DNA from: JBMNRY01 sp050944915 | GTDB lineage: Bacteria; Bacillota; Limnochordia; JAAZLZ01 | Length of the DNA: 13,580 bases | Reading direction: 5' to 3' | Assembly: GCA_050944915.1 (NCBI GenBank) | Contig: JBMNRY010000058.1 | Coordinates: forward strand, 1-13,580 | In this document: positions 6,008-12,427 of the stretch, piece by piece | Numbering within the stretch: the first letter of the stretch is position 1 | How the letters are laid out: each line of letters opens with the position of its first letter | Position numbers and translations under genes: made by a program | The notes under the pieces: model-generated | What the model was told of the DNA's origin: nothing | Databases searched by the model: none | The model's input: only the letters and a program-made list of their open reading frames with translations

Positions 6008-7288
6008 TTACTTGAGGAAGAAATGGAGGGCCGATGCTACTGCCAAGAGATAAACAAGGGGATGGACTTCTTCACTCTTACCAGCGGCGACCTTCACCAA
6101 GGGGTAGGTAATAAACCCGGCGGCAATCCCATCGGCGATACTGTAAGCGAAGGGCATAATGGCGATGGTCATGAAAGCCGGGAAGGCTTCGGTGAAGTCT
6201 TCAAAATCGATTCCGCGAATGGCACCCATCATCAATACCCCAACGATGATCAAGGCCGGTGCCGTAGCTTGTCCCGGTACCGTTAAGGCTAGGGGGGCTA
6301 CGAAAAGGGACAACAGGAAGAGGAGTCCTGTCACCACCGCGGTTAAACCAGTGCGACCACCTGCGGCGACTCCGGCAGCGCTTTCCACATAGGTGGTGAC
6401 GGTGCTGGTCCCCAGTAAAGCACCTCCAGCGGTACCGATGGCATCCACTAACATGGCCTCCTTCACCCGGGGCAGCCGTCCTTGCTCGTCGAGATAGCCG
6501 GCTCTAGTGGCTGTTCCGATTAAGGTACCCATGGTGTCAAAGACGTCAACAAAAAGCAGGGCGAAGATGGTAAAGAAACCTAAGCGGAAGGCACCCACGA
6601 TGTCTAATTGGAACAGGATCGGTGCCAGGGATGCCGGTCGACCGAAGATCCCTTGATAGCTGGTCACACCCATGGGGACACCGATCAGGGTTGTCAGCAG
6701 AATACCAATAAGAATAGCGCCTCGCACACCCAAGGCCATGAGGATGCCGGTGAGGGCTAAACCGATGACGGCCAACAAAGTACCCGGTTGGGTCAAGTCG
6801 CCCAAGGCCACCATGGTGGCGGGAGAGGACACGATTATGCCAGCATTGCTAAAACCGATAAGGGCGATAAAAAGGCCGATCCCTACGGAGACAGCCCTCT
6901 TGAGAGTGGAGGGCACCGCCTCATCCATAAGCTCGATGGCTCCAAAGACGGCCAGCAAGAAGAAGACGATACCGGAAATGAAAACGGCTCCAAGGGCTGT
7001 CTGCCAACCGGCCTTAGCAGCAACGACGAAGGCAAAGAAGGCGTTTAGTCCCATTCCTGGAGCCAGGGCAAAGGGATAATTTACATAGAGCCCCATCAAA
7101 ATCGTCGTGAAGGCTGTAGCCAAGATGGTGGCCGTCGTTACCGCTCCCCGATCCATACCTGCAGCAGATAAGATATCGGGGTTAACAAAGATAATATAGG
7201 CCATCGTCATAAATGTGGTAATCCCAGCGATTATTTCTGTGCGAACGTTGGTGTTATTCTCCTTTAGTTTGAAAAAGGATTCAAGCAC
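6008..7288 (-). CDS. Purine (adenine/guanine/hypoxanthine) permease, AzgA/PbuG-type NCS2 family
   Basis: Inner-membrane proton symporter that imports purine bases. It has 426 residues with about 12-14 hydrophobic segments. The AzgA-subfamily landmarks are present: NVRTEIIAGITTFMTMAYII at 14-33, FALAPGMGLNAFF at 73-85, FVDVFDTMGTLIG at 246-258, and GTSTVTTYVESAAG at 293-306. DTMGTL and the TxxTYVESAAG block separate this group from uracil and xanthine permeases. Translation starts at GTG, seven bases after GGAGG; no ATG serves better. It lies 24 bases downstream of the MoaD-like gene and is probably in the same transcript. No purine riboswitch was found upstream of the pair. The exact base preference cannot be read from the sequence. 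Confidence 0.92.
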   Translation of the reverse strand: MLESFFKLKENNTNVRTEIIAGITTFMTMAYIIFVNPDILSAAGMDRGAVTTATILATAFTTILMGLYVNYPFALAPGMGLNAFFAFVVAAKAGWQTALGAVFISGIVFFLLAVFGAIELMDEAVPSTLKRAVSVGIGLFIALIGFSNAGIIVSSPATMVALGDLTQPGTLLAVIGLALTGILMALGVRGAILIGILLTTLIGVPMGVTSYQGIFGRPASLAPILFQLDIVGAFRLGFFTIFALLFVDVFDTMGTLIGTATRAGYLDEQGRLPRVKEAMLVDAIGTAGGALLGTSTVTTYVESAAGVAAGGRTGLTAVVTGLLFLLSLFVAPLALTVPGQATAPALIIVGVLMMGAIRGIDFEDFTEAFPAFMTIAIMPFAYSIADGIAAGFITYPLVKVAAGKSEEVHPLVYLLAVASALHFFLK

Positions 7289-7312
7289 GTTATTCCCTCC
7301 TTGTTGTAAAGC

Positions 7313-7546
7313 CTAGCCACCACTCACCGGCGGGAAAAGGGTGATTTCATCGCCATCTTGTAAAGGATGTTCTAACTGAGCATATTTCCCGTTGACCATC
7401 GTGATCAAATAACCTTCTTCTTCCTCTTTGATCCCTAAGGCCTGGCGGGCATCGGCCAAAGTAGCTCCCTCGGCCAATTCCAATGTCAGTTTATCACTTT
7501 CAAAGCGGTCCCGCATCATGCCAAATAATTTAACCATTACCTGCAT
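7313..7546 (-). CDS. MoaD/ThiS-family sulfur carrier (beta-grasp fold, C-terminal Gly-Gly)
   Basis: Ubiquitin-like sulfur carrier of 77 residues. The fold is marked by an opening strand MQVMVKLFGMMRDRF, the TLADARQALG helix, a VNGKYA turn, and the closing PLQDGDEITLFPPVSGG with the terminal Gly-Gly that is adenylated and turned into a thiocarboxylate. In molybdopterin synthesis MoaD gives sulfur through MoaE; MoaD-like proteins also sit beside tungsten or molybdenum oxidoreductases. No such enzyme is in view, but the neighbouring purine permease hints at purine hydroxylation by a molybdenum enzyme (inference). The ATG follows GGGAGGT by eight bases, and a good promoter lies 61 bases upstream. 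Confidence 0.85.
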   Translation of the reverse strand: MQVMVKLFGMMRDRFESDKLTLELAEGATLADARQALGIKEEEEGYLITMVNGKYAQLEHPLQDGDEITLFPPVSGG

Positions 7547-7606
7547 GTAGTGTGACCTCCCTTAAGTGGAATCATAAGTTCATGCCATTAGTTCCGTCCT
7601 CCTGTC

Positions 7607-7635
7607 AATATAAAATTAGGGAAAACTCCCGACAA
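7607..7635 (-). promoter_or_regulatory. Sigma-A-type promoter for the moaD-azgA unit
   Basis: On the minus strand TTGTCG (7635-7630) and TATATT (7612-7607) are exactly 17 bases apart. A small inverted repeat, GGGA/TCCC (7619-7630), lies in the spacer and could be an operator. The predicted leader is about 50 bases, too short for a purine riboswitch. Confidence 0.7.
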
Positions 7636-7665
7636 CTGCCAATTACCAACAGTATTAGATTCTCC

Positions 7666-7724
7666 CTTTTTCCCGGTTCTCCTCTCCTGCTCTCGGGAAC
7701 AAGGAAATAAATGCCGGGAAAAAG
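7666..7724. repeat. Perfect 11-bp inverted repeat in the divergent moaD / reductase region
   Basis: CTTTTTCCCGG (7666-7676) is repeated inverted as CCGGGAAAAAG (7714-7724), with 37 bases between. The left arm can instead pair through TTCCCG with CGGGAA at 7694-7699, so two exclusive hairpins are possible. It sits in the leader of the plus-strand gene starting at 7769, so it may be an operator or an attenuator. No clear plus-strand promoter could be fixed. Confidence 0.5.
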
Positions 7725-7768
7725 AAGGAATTTAAAGACCATCTTTTGTTTGTAAGGGGTGTTCCGCC

Positions 7769-8896
7769 GTGTTCGATTGCATCGTCGTCGGTCTAGGACC
7801 AGCAGGGGCCATAGCCTTACGGGAAATCTCCCAGGCCGGTTTAAACGTCATCGGTTTGGAAAAATCGGCCCTACCCCACCGGAAAACTTGTGCCGGTGCC
7901 CTTTCCGGTTTAGCACAAAGACATGCTCCAGCCGGAGTGGATCAGCTCTTCCTGGATCAGATCCACATGGTCGAGCTAAGTTGCCCACCTCATCTTAACA
8001 GAAGATGGGAATTTGACCAACCGGTGGCTTGTCTCATCGACCGGGCCCAATTCCACGCTTTCCTTTTGAAAGGCCTGCCTCCGGAGCAAATCCAATCCCA
8101 AACCAAAGTGTTGGGGATAACGGTCGATGATGAGGGCGTGCTGGTCCATACCTCCCGGGGTATGCTAAAAACGAAAACCCTTATCGGCGCCGATGGAGCC
8201 CATAGCCAGGTGGCTCTTAAGGCCGGTCTTATTCGCCCCCGCTGTGGCCTCGGTCTGGAAGTGGCTGTTCCCCAACGGGACTGCCAATGGCGGGAAAGGA
8301 TTTACGTCCAGTATGGGCAACCCCCTTGGGGTTATGGTTGGATTTTCAGCAAAGGAGACCACCTAAGCGTTGGGGTTGTTTCCCTTCGGGAAGAAAAAAC
8401 CGATTTGCGACCCTATCTCCAGAATCTGTTAAACCGCCATCAGCTTTCAACCTCAGCCAAGGCTCTGGGCCACCCTATTCCTTTAGGTCCGAGCAAGAAA
8501 GGCCCCATCGCCCGGGAGGGGATCCTCCTGGCCGGCGATGCCGCCGGTTTGGCCGATCCATTAACTGGCGAAGGCATCGCTTATGCTTTGACCAGCGGCC
8601 GTCTGGCGGCACAAGAGGTTATCAACGCCTTAGAAAGAGATGATTACCGCTTCTCAGATTATCAAAGGGAAGTCTGGCAGCGCTGGGGAAGTCAATTGCA
8701 TTTATCTAGTAAGATCGCCGCCTGTTTTTATCGTTTCCCCCGGGTCACCAATTGGTTCCTTCAGCATTACCCCGAAGTAATCAAAGGTTACTTCCACTCG
8801 GTGGGCCAAGCTGTCGACTATGGGCAACTAGTAGGGCAAATCAAAGGCAAAATCGTCCCCTTTATCGATGGTTGGGCCCATATGTTCGATGAGTAA
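7769..8896 (+). CDS. FAD-dependent oxidoreductase, geranylgeranyl reductase family
   Basis: Flavoprotein of 375 residues related to geranylgeranyl reductases and FixC-like proteins. Evidence: an N-terminal Rossmann motif GLGPAG (8-13), a conserved HRKTCAGALS stretch (37-46) like the family's K-x-CGG-x-x-S, GADGAHS (140-146), a PPWGYGWIFS substrate-domain motif (185-194), and the FAD-binding AGDAAGLADPLTGEGI (255-270). Members reduce isoprenoid double bonds of lipids, quinones or carotenoids; the substrate here is unknown. No membrane segment is evident, though the amphipathic C-terminus could touch the membrane. The start is GTG, nine bases after AAGGGG; MFDCIVVG is the expected N-terminus. 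The last 69 bases overlap the oppositely oriented pseudokinase gene. Confidence 0.85.
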   Translation: MFDCIVVGLGPAGAIALREISQAGLNVIGLEKSALPHRKTCAGALSGLAQRHAPAGVDQLFLDQIHMVELSCPPHLNRRWEFDQPVACLIDRAQFHAFLLKGLPPEQIQSQTKVLGITVDDEGVLVHTSRGMLKTKTLIGADGAHSQVALKAGLIRPRCGLGLEVAVPQRDCQWRERIYVQYGQPPWGYGWIFSKGDHLSVGVVSLREEKTDLRPYLQNLLNRHQLSTSAKALGHPIPLGPSKKGPIAREGILLAGDAAGLADPLTGEGIAYALTSGRLAAQEVINALERDDYRFSDYQREVWQRWGSQLHLSSKIAACFYRFPRVTNWFLQHYPEVIKGYFHSVGQAVDYGQLVGQIKGKIVPFIDGWAHMFDE

Positions 8897-9964
8897 CCAA
8901 CAACCGAGGGATAATAGCACCTGGAAGGGATTAACTCCATGGGATCCTAACAATCCCCAAAAGGTAAAACCGCCTGCGATCAAAATCAAATTCCAAGGAT
9001 AGATCCGCCGCCAACCCATCAAGGCCCCCGACACACCCAAGAGAAGAGCGGGAATAAGCCAGCCTTCCCCCCCAGGCTCTAGCCAGGGATTTAAAGGCGC
9101 CAGGCAAAGGGTAAAGAGATAACCGCCACAGCCGATGACCAATCCGCTCCAGGGCCCCCACCGGTGGCCCCCCCGCCAAGGGGGGAGGAAAATCAGACCT
9201 AATGGTTTCACCACGGGACAAAGGCAAAGGAGGAGGACCTGTCGGTGGTATCTTATTAACCACGGAAAGACTAAGAACAGAAGGGAACCCAATAGGAAAG
9301 CATTGCCGGGAGCGACGGAATACAAAAGCCAAAGGGCCAAGGGCAAGAGCAATCCTAGGGCCAATGGCGGAGAGGACCAACCGGCCCCAAAGATAAGCAC
9401 CGGAATCCACAGAGGGTGCCCATCCCCCAACAACAAAGCAGCCAACAGGGCTAAAGATAAAGCGAGTCCAAGGTTTCCCAAGGATCTAAAGGGGCCTCCG
9501 ATCCGATAGGGCCAAGTATGTTCCTCCCACCGATCTTTCGGAGGCAGTGACCGGGCCATGGCGGCTAAAGCTTTCAGATCCTCCTGGGGCGTAACCCCTC
9601 CCGGTCCGGGAATGACCTTTAGTTGACCTTGAGGTCCCATCAAGATGTGTTCCCAGCTGATGGCGCCGTGGGTGATGCCCCTCCGATGGAGAAAGGATAA
9701 TAGGGCTGCAATTTGGGGTATCAGCTTCCCATCGGGCCTTTGGGGTACCGCCCTTTCGAAAACCATAGCCCCCGGAATATAATCCAAGACTTGTAGTAAA
9801 TGGGGATGCCCCAGAGGGCTTAGCTGCCCCACCCGGGCCTCCAAATCCCTTCCCCGCAGAAGCAAAACATGCCTTTGGAGCCGCAAATCCCAGGCTAACT
9901 CTAAAGGTCCCACCCGCCGACCTTCCAGGCGATATCTTCTGCCCACTAGCTTATGGTTAAACAT
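8828..9964 (-). CDS. Membrane protein with N-terminal protein-kinase-like domain lacking catalytic residues (pseudokinase)
   Basis: Residues 8-145 follow the outline of a bacterial Ser/Thr kinase: GRRYRLEGRR, AWDLRLQRHVLLLRG, LSPLGHPHLLQVLDYI, LLSFLHRRGITHGAISWEHI and GQLKVIPGPGG. Each catalytic site is lost. There is no glycine-rich loop, the ATP-binding lysine slot (VALK in active enzymes) reads VLLL (33-36), HRD reads HGA (99-101), the catalytic-loop Asn is His106, and DFG is replaced by PGPG. Residues 161-365 form about eight hydrophobic segments, so the soluble part is presumably cytoplasmic. The ATG at 9964 follows GAGGAGGGG; an upstream frame extension to 10021 lacks a site. Its 3' end overlaps the reductase gene tail to tail. 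It may act as a scaffold or sensor; function is not known. Confidence 0.72.
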   Translation of the reverse strand: MFNHKLVGRRYRLEGRRVGPLELAWDLRLQRHVLLLRGRDLEARVGQLSPLGHPHLLQVLDYIPGAMVFERAVPQRPDGKLIPQIAALLSFLHRRGITHGAISWEHILMGPQGQLKVIPGPGGVTPQEDLKALAAMARSLPPKDRWEEHTWPYRIGGPFRSLGNLGLALSLALLAALLLGDGHPLWIPVLIFGAGWSSPPLALGLLLPLALWLLYSVAPGNAFLLGSLLFLVFPWLIRYHRQVLLLCLCPVVKPLGLIFLPPWRGGHRWGPWSGLVIGCGGYLFTLCLAPLNPWLEPGGEGWLIPALLLGVSGALMGWRRIYPWNLILIAGGFTFWGLLGSHGVNPFQVLLSLGCWLLIEHMGPTIDKGDDFAFDLPY

Positions 9965-10030
9965 CTTCCCCTCCTCAAGCTTAGGCTTCCCCAATTCCCG
10001 GCGGATTAGCAGTGAAAGCAAATAATTTCT

Positions 10031-10058
10031 GCCCCTTGGGGAAAAATTTTCCCGAGGC
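10031..10058. promoter_or_regulatory. Palindrome just upstream of the groESL promoter
   Basis: GGGAAAA (10039-10045) and TTTTCCC (10047-10053) flank one central base. CCT and AGG lie further out, giving an imperfect palindrome of about 28 bases ending three bases before the groESL -35 box. It is in the divergent region shared with the pseudokinase gene and could be an operator for either. No known operator consensus was matched. Confidence 0.45.
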
Positions 10059-10060
10059 TA

Positions 10061-10088
10061 TTGACATTCAGCAGAAAATGGCTATATT
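10061..10088 (+). promoter_or_regulatory. Sigma-A promoter of groESL
   Basis: TTGACA (10061-10066) is a perfect -35 box, and TATATT (10083-10088) a good -10 box, 16 bases apart. The CIRCE operator starts 14 bases downstream, placing it at or just after the start of transcription, the usual arrangement for HrcA control. Confidence 0.85.
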
Positions 10089-10101
10089 AGAAATTAGCAA
10101 G

Positions 10102-10128
10102 TTAGCACTCACTTGGGGAGAGTGCTAA
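10102..10128. promoter_or_regulatory. CIRCE operator (HrcA binding site)
   Basis: TTAGCACTC, nine bases, GAGTGCTAA: an exact match to the CIRCE consensus. HrcA binds it and represses groESL until heat stress diverts HrcA. It would lie in the 5' end of the groESL transcript. Confidence 0.98.
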
Positions 10129-10162
10129 CAGATACAGGGTCTACTAAAGGAGGGAACAGACT

Positions 10163-10450
10163 ATGTTAAAACCGCTAGCTGATCGGGTTGTGGTCAAAGT
10201 CGTCGAAGAGGAAGAGGTAACCAAGGGTGGTATTGTATTGCCCGATACCGCCAAGGAAAAACCCCAACAGGGTGAAGTGATCGCCGTGGGTCCAGGTCGG
10301 GTCCTCGACAATGGGGAAAGGCAAACCCTCGATGTCCAGCCTGGAGATCGGGTGATCTTCGCCAAGTACGGCGGGACTGAAGTGAAGGTCCAAGGCGAAG
10401 AATACTTAATCCTACGGGAAAGCGACATCCTCGCTGTAGTAACTCAATAA
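10163..10450 (+). CDS. groES: Co-chaperonin GroES
   Basis: Ten-kilodalton heptameric lid of the GroEL folding chamber, in the cytoplasm. It has 95 residues, the normal length. LKPLADRVVVKVVEEEE opens the beta barrel, the mobile loop that docks on GroEL is TKGGIVLPDTAKEKPQ (20-35) with the IVL contact triad, and the ending YLILRESDILAVV is typical. AAAGGAGG lies upstream of the ATG. It is first in a two-gene heat-shock operon under CIRCE/HrcA control, with groEL 15 bases downstream. Confidence 0.98.
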   Translation: MLKPLADRVVVKVVEEEEVTKGGIVLPDTAKEKPQQGEVIAVGPGRVLDNGERQTLDVQPGDRVIFAKYGGTEVKVQGEEYLILRESDILAVVTQ

Positions 10451-10465
10451 GGGGGTTGATGATCT

Positions 10466-12079
10466 ATGGCCAAACAAATAGCTTTTGACGTCGATGCCCG
10501 ACGCTACTTGGAACGGGGCGTTAACGCCGTCGCCAATGCGGTTAAGGTGACCCTCGGCCCTAAAGGGCGCAACGTAGTCCTGGAAAGAAAATATGGTTCC
10601 CCTACCATCACTAAGGACGGGGTGACGGTAGCCAAGGAAATCGAACTCTCGGATCCTTACGAAAACATGGGCGCCCAACTGTTAAGAGAAGTCGCCTCCA
10701 AAACTAACGATGTGGCTGGCGACGGAACTACTACCGCCACCGTTTTAGCCCAAGCTATCGTACTAGAAGGGCTGAAGAACGTGGCCGCTGGAGCTAACCC
10801 CATGTTGTTGAAACGGGGTATCGATAAGGCGACAGAAGTAGTCGTCAACGAATTGCGCTCCATGGCCATCCCCATTAAGGGTAAAGAAGATATCGCCCAT
10901 GTGGCTTCCATCGCCAGCAATAATGATGAGGAAATTGGAAACCTCATCGCCGAAGCCATCGACAAAGTCGGTAAAGATGGGGTTATCACCGTCGAAGAAT
11001 CAAAGGGCACCGGAACAACGGTAGAAATCGTCGAAGGGATGGAATTCGACCGAGGTTACGTCTCCCACTACTTCGTCACCAACACCGAAGCCATGGAAGC
11101 AGAATTGGAAGATCCCTATATTCTCATCCATGAAAAGAAGATTTCCAACATCCATGAGTTGATACCGGTGCTGGAAAAGGTAGTCCAAGCCGGTCGACCT
11201 CTGTTGATCATCGCCGAAGATATCGAAGGTGAAGCCCTAGCCACCTTGGTGCTGAACAAACTCCGGGGAACCCTCAACTGTGTGGCCGTGAAAGCACCCG
11301 GTTTCGGCGATCGCCGCAAGGCCATGATGGAAGATATCGCCATTTTAACCGGTGGTCAATTCGTCTCCGAAGAATTGGGCGCCAAGTTGGAAAATGTCAC
11401 CCTCGATATGTTAGGCCGAGCCCGCCGGGTCAAAGTGAACAAGGAAAAGACGACCATCGTCGAAGGGCGGGGCGATAGCGCCAAAGTCAAGGGTCGTGTG
11501 GAACAGATCAAACGGCAAATCGACGAAACCGACTCTGATTATGATCGGGAAAAACTCCAAGAACGGTTAGCTAAACTAGCCGGTGGGGTTGCCGTCATCA
11601 ATGTGGGTGCAGCCACCGAAACGGAACTGAAGGAAAAGAAACACCGGATTGAAGATGCCGTCAACGCTACTCGGGCGGCCGTTGAAGAAGGCATCGTCGC
11701 CGGTGGTGGAACAGCCCTCCTCCAGGCCATGAAGGGCTTAGAGCAGTTAAAGCTAGAGGGCGATGAAGCCGTAGGTGCCAATATCATCGGGCGGGCCTTG
11801 GCCGAACCTCTGCGCCAAATCGCCAGCAACGCCGGTTGGGAAGGCTCCGTCGTCGTAGAACGGGTAAAAGACTCGGCCGACGGCATTGGATTCAACGCCT
11901 TTAAAGAAGAATTTGAAAACCTCATCGACGCCGGTGTCATCGACCCGGTGAAGGTGACCAGGACGGCACTGCAGAATGCGGCCAGCATCGCAGGTATGGT
12001 CCTGACCACCGAGGCTCTCATTTCCGACATCCCCAAGAAGGAAGAAGCAATGCCCAACATGCCCGATATGGATTACTAA
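10466..12079 (+). CDS. groEL: Chaperonin GroEL
   Basis: Sixty-kilodalton subunit of the double-ring ATP-driven folding chamber. It has 537 residues, the usual length. ATP-site signatures are intact: LGPKGRNV near residue 30, Asp51 in TKDGVTVAKEI, and GDGTTTAT at 85-92 with its catalytic aspartate at 86. The intermediate and apical domains carry the expected blocks ASIASNNDEEIG, VEEGIVAGGGTALL and VKAPGFGDRRKAMMEDIAIL. The C-terminus ends in MPNMPDMDY rather than a long Gly-Gly-Met repeat, giving a short acidic, methionine-containing tail. AAGGGGG provides the ribosome binding site. The operon ends at the hairpin right after the stop codon. Confidence 0.98.
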   Translation: MAKQIAFDVDARRYLERGVNAVANAVKVTLGPKGRNVVLERKYGSPTITKDGVTVAKEIELSDPYENMGAQLLREVASKTNDVAGDGTTTATVLAQAIVLEGLKNVAAGANPMLLKRGIDKATEVVVNELRSMAIPIKGKEDIAHVASIASNNDEEIGNLIAEAIDKVGKDGVITVEESKGTGTTVEIVEGMEFDRGYVSHYFVTNTEAMEAELEDPYILIHEKKISNIHELIPVLEKVVQAGRPLLIIAEDIEGEALATLVLNKLRGTLNCVAVKAPGFGDRRKAMMEDIAILTGGQFVSEELGAKLENVTLDMLGRARRVKVNKEKTTIVEGRGDSAKVKGRVEQIKRQIDETDSDYDREKLQERLAKLAGGVAVINVGAATETELKEKKHRIEDAVNATRAAVEEGIVAGGGTALLQAMKGLEQLKLEGDEAVGANIIGRALAEPLRQIASNAGWEGSVVVERVKDSADGIGFNAFKEEFENLIDAGVIDPVKVTRTALQNAASIAGMVLTTEALISDIPKKEEAMPNMPDMDY

Positions 12080-12080
12080 A

Positions 12081-12102
12081 AGGGAGCGGCTAACCGCTCC
12101 CT
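12081..12102. terminator. Hairpin between groEL and the convergent small gene
   Basis: AGGGAGCGG (12081-12089) pairs with CCGCTCCCT (12094-12102) around the loop CTAA. The plus strand has a poor T-tract (CAATTCTCTTT); the minus strand has TTTTAG. It probably serves both convergent genes, and its right foot overlaps the stop codon of the minus-strand gene. Confidence 0.65.
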
Positions 12103-12299
12103 CAATTCTCTTTCCCTAGTTTTTCTCGAAAATAGTCTAGTTCAATCGCCACTTCCTTGAGCAAAGCTTGGGTTTCGGCGATCAATTGAACATCAATCTC
12201 CTCCCGCTCCTGCCAACGGGCTAAAACATCCTCCAGGGCCTCCTGGACCCGATAGGAACAGGCCTTTTGGTATTCCAACTTATTCATCAAATCGATCAA
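12102..12299 (-). CDS. Small helical protein of unknown function (65 aa)
   Basis: I do not recognise this protein. It is charged and rich in Glu, Gln, Leu and Ala, almost certainly all helical, perhaps a two-helix hairpin: about residues 5-34 (YQKACSYRVQEALEDVLARW) and 37-62 (DVQLIAETQALLKEVAIELD). It has one cysteine (Cys14), no signal peptide and no membrane segment. The TTG start is chosen because GGGGTGATCC, an extended match to the 16S 3' end, ends just before it; the ATG four codons in (12287) has no such site. The SCIFF maturase lies upstream on the same strand, but a strong terminator separates them. Function cannot be assigned. Confidence 0.65.
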   Translation of the reverse strand: MIDLMNKLEYQKACSYRVQEALEDVLARWQEREEIDVQLIAETQALLKEVAIELDYFREKLGKEN

Positions 12300-12326
12300 A
12301 GGATCACCCCGAGGATTAGGATACCC

Positions 12327-12363
12327 AAAAAAGGAGGGCAGCCTCCAAAATGAAGACTGCCCT
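12327..12363 (-). terminator. Intrinsic terminator of the SCIFF maturase gene
   Basis: On the minus strand AGGGCAGTCTTC and GGAGGCTGCCCT form a twelve-base-pair stem (with two G-T pairs) around ATTTT. Two Cs and six Ts follow. It lies about 65 bases past the maturase stop codon. Confidence 0.9.
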
Positions 12364-12427
12364 TAAGGTCACCGCCGCAAGAGATGACCATACCCCATTC
12401 TATGTGCTGTCTAGAAAAAAGTTGCCT

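Noticed and set aside
7547..7768. Purine riboswitch ahead of the permease unit
   Set aside because: The leader after the predicted promoter is only about 50 bases, and the conserved junction elements of the purine aptamer were not seen.
11539..12060. Minus-strand open frame of 173 codons inside groEL
   Set aside because: Composition shadow of groEL codon use; Ser/Ala-rich with no family features.
12300..12427. SCIFF precursor gene (scfA) next to the maturase
   Set aside because: No six-cysteine open frame lies here; the gap holds a terminator. The precursor is expected upstream, beyond the right edge.
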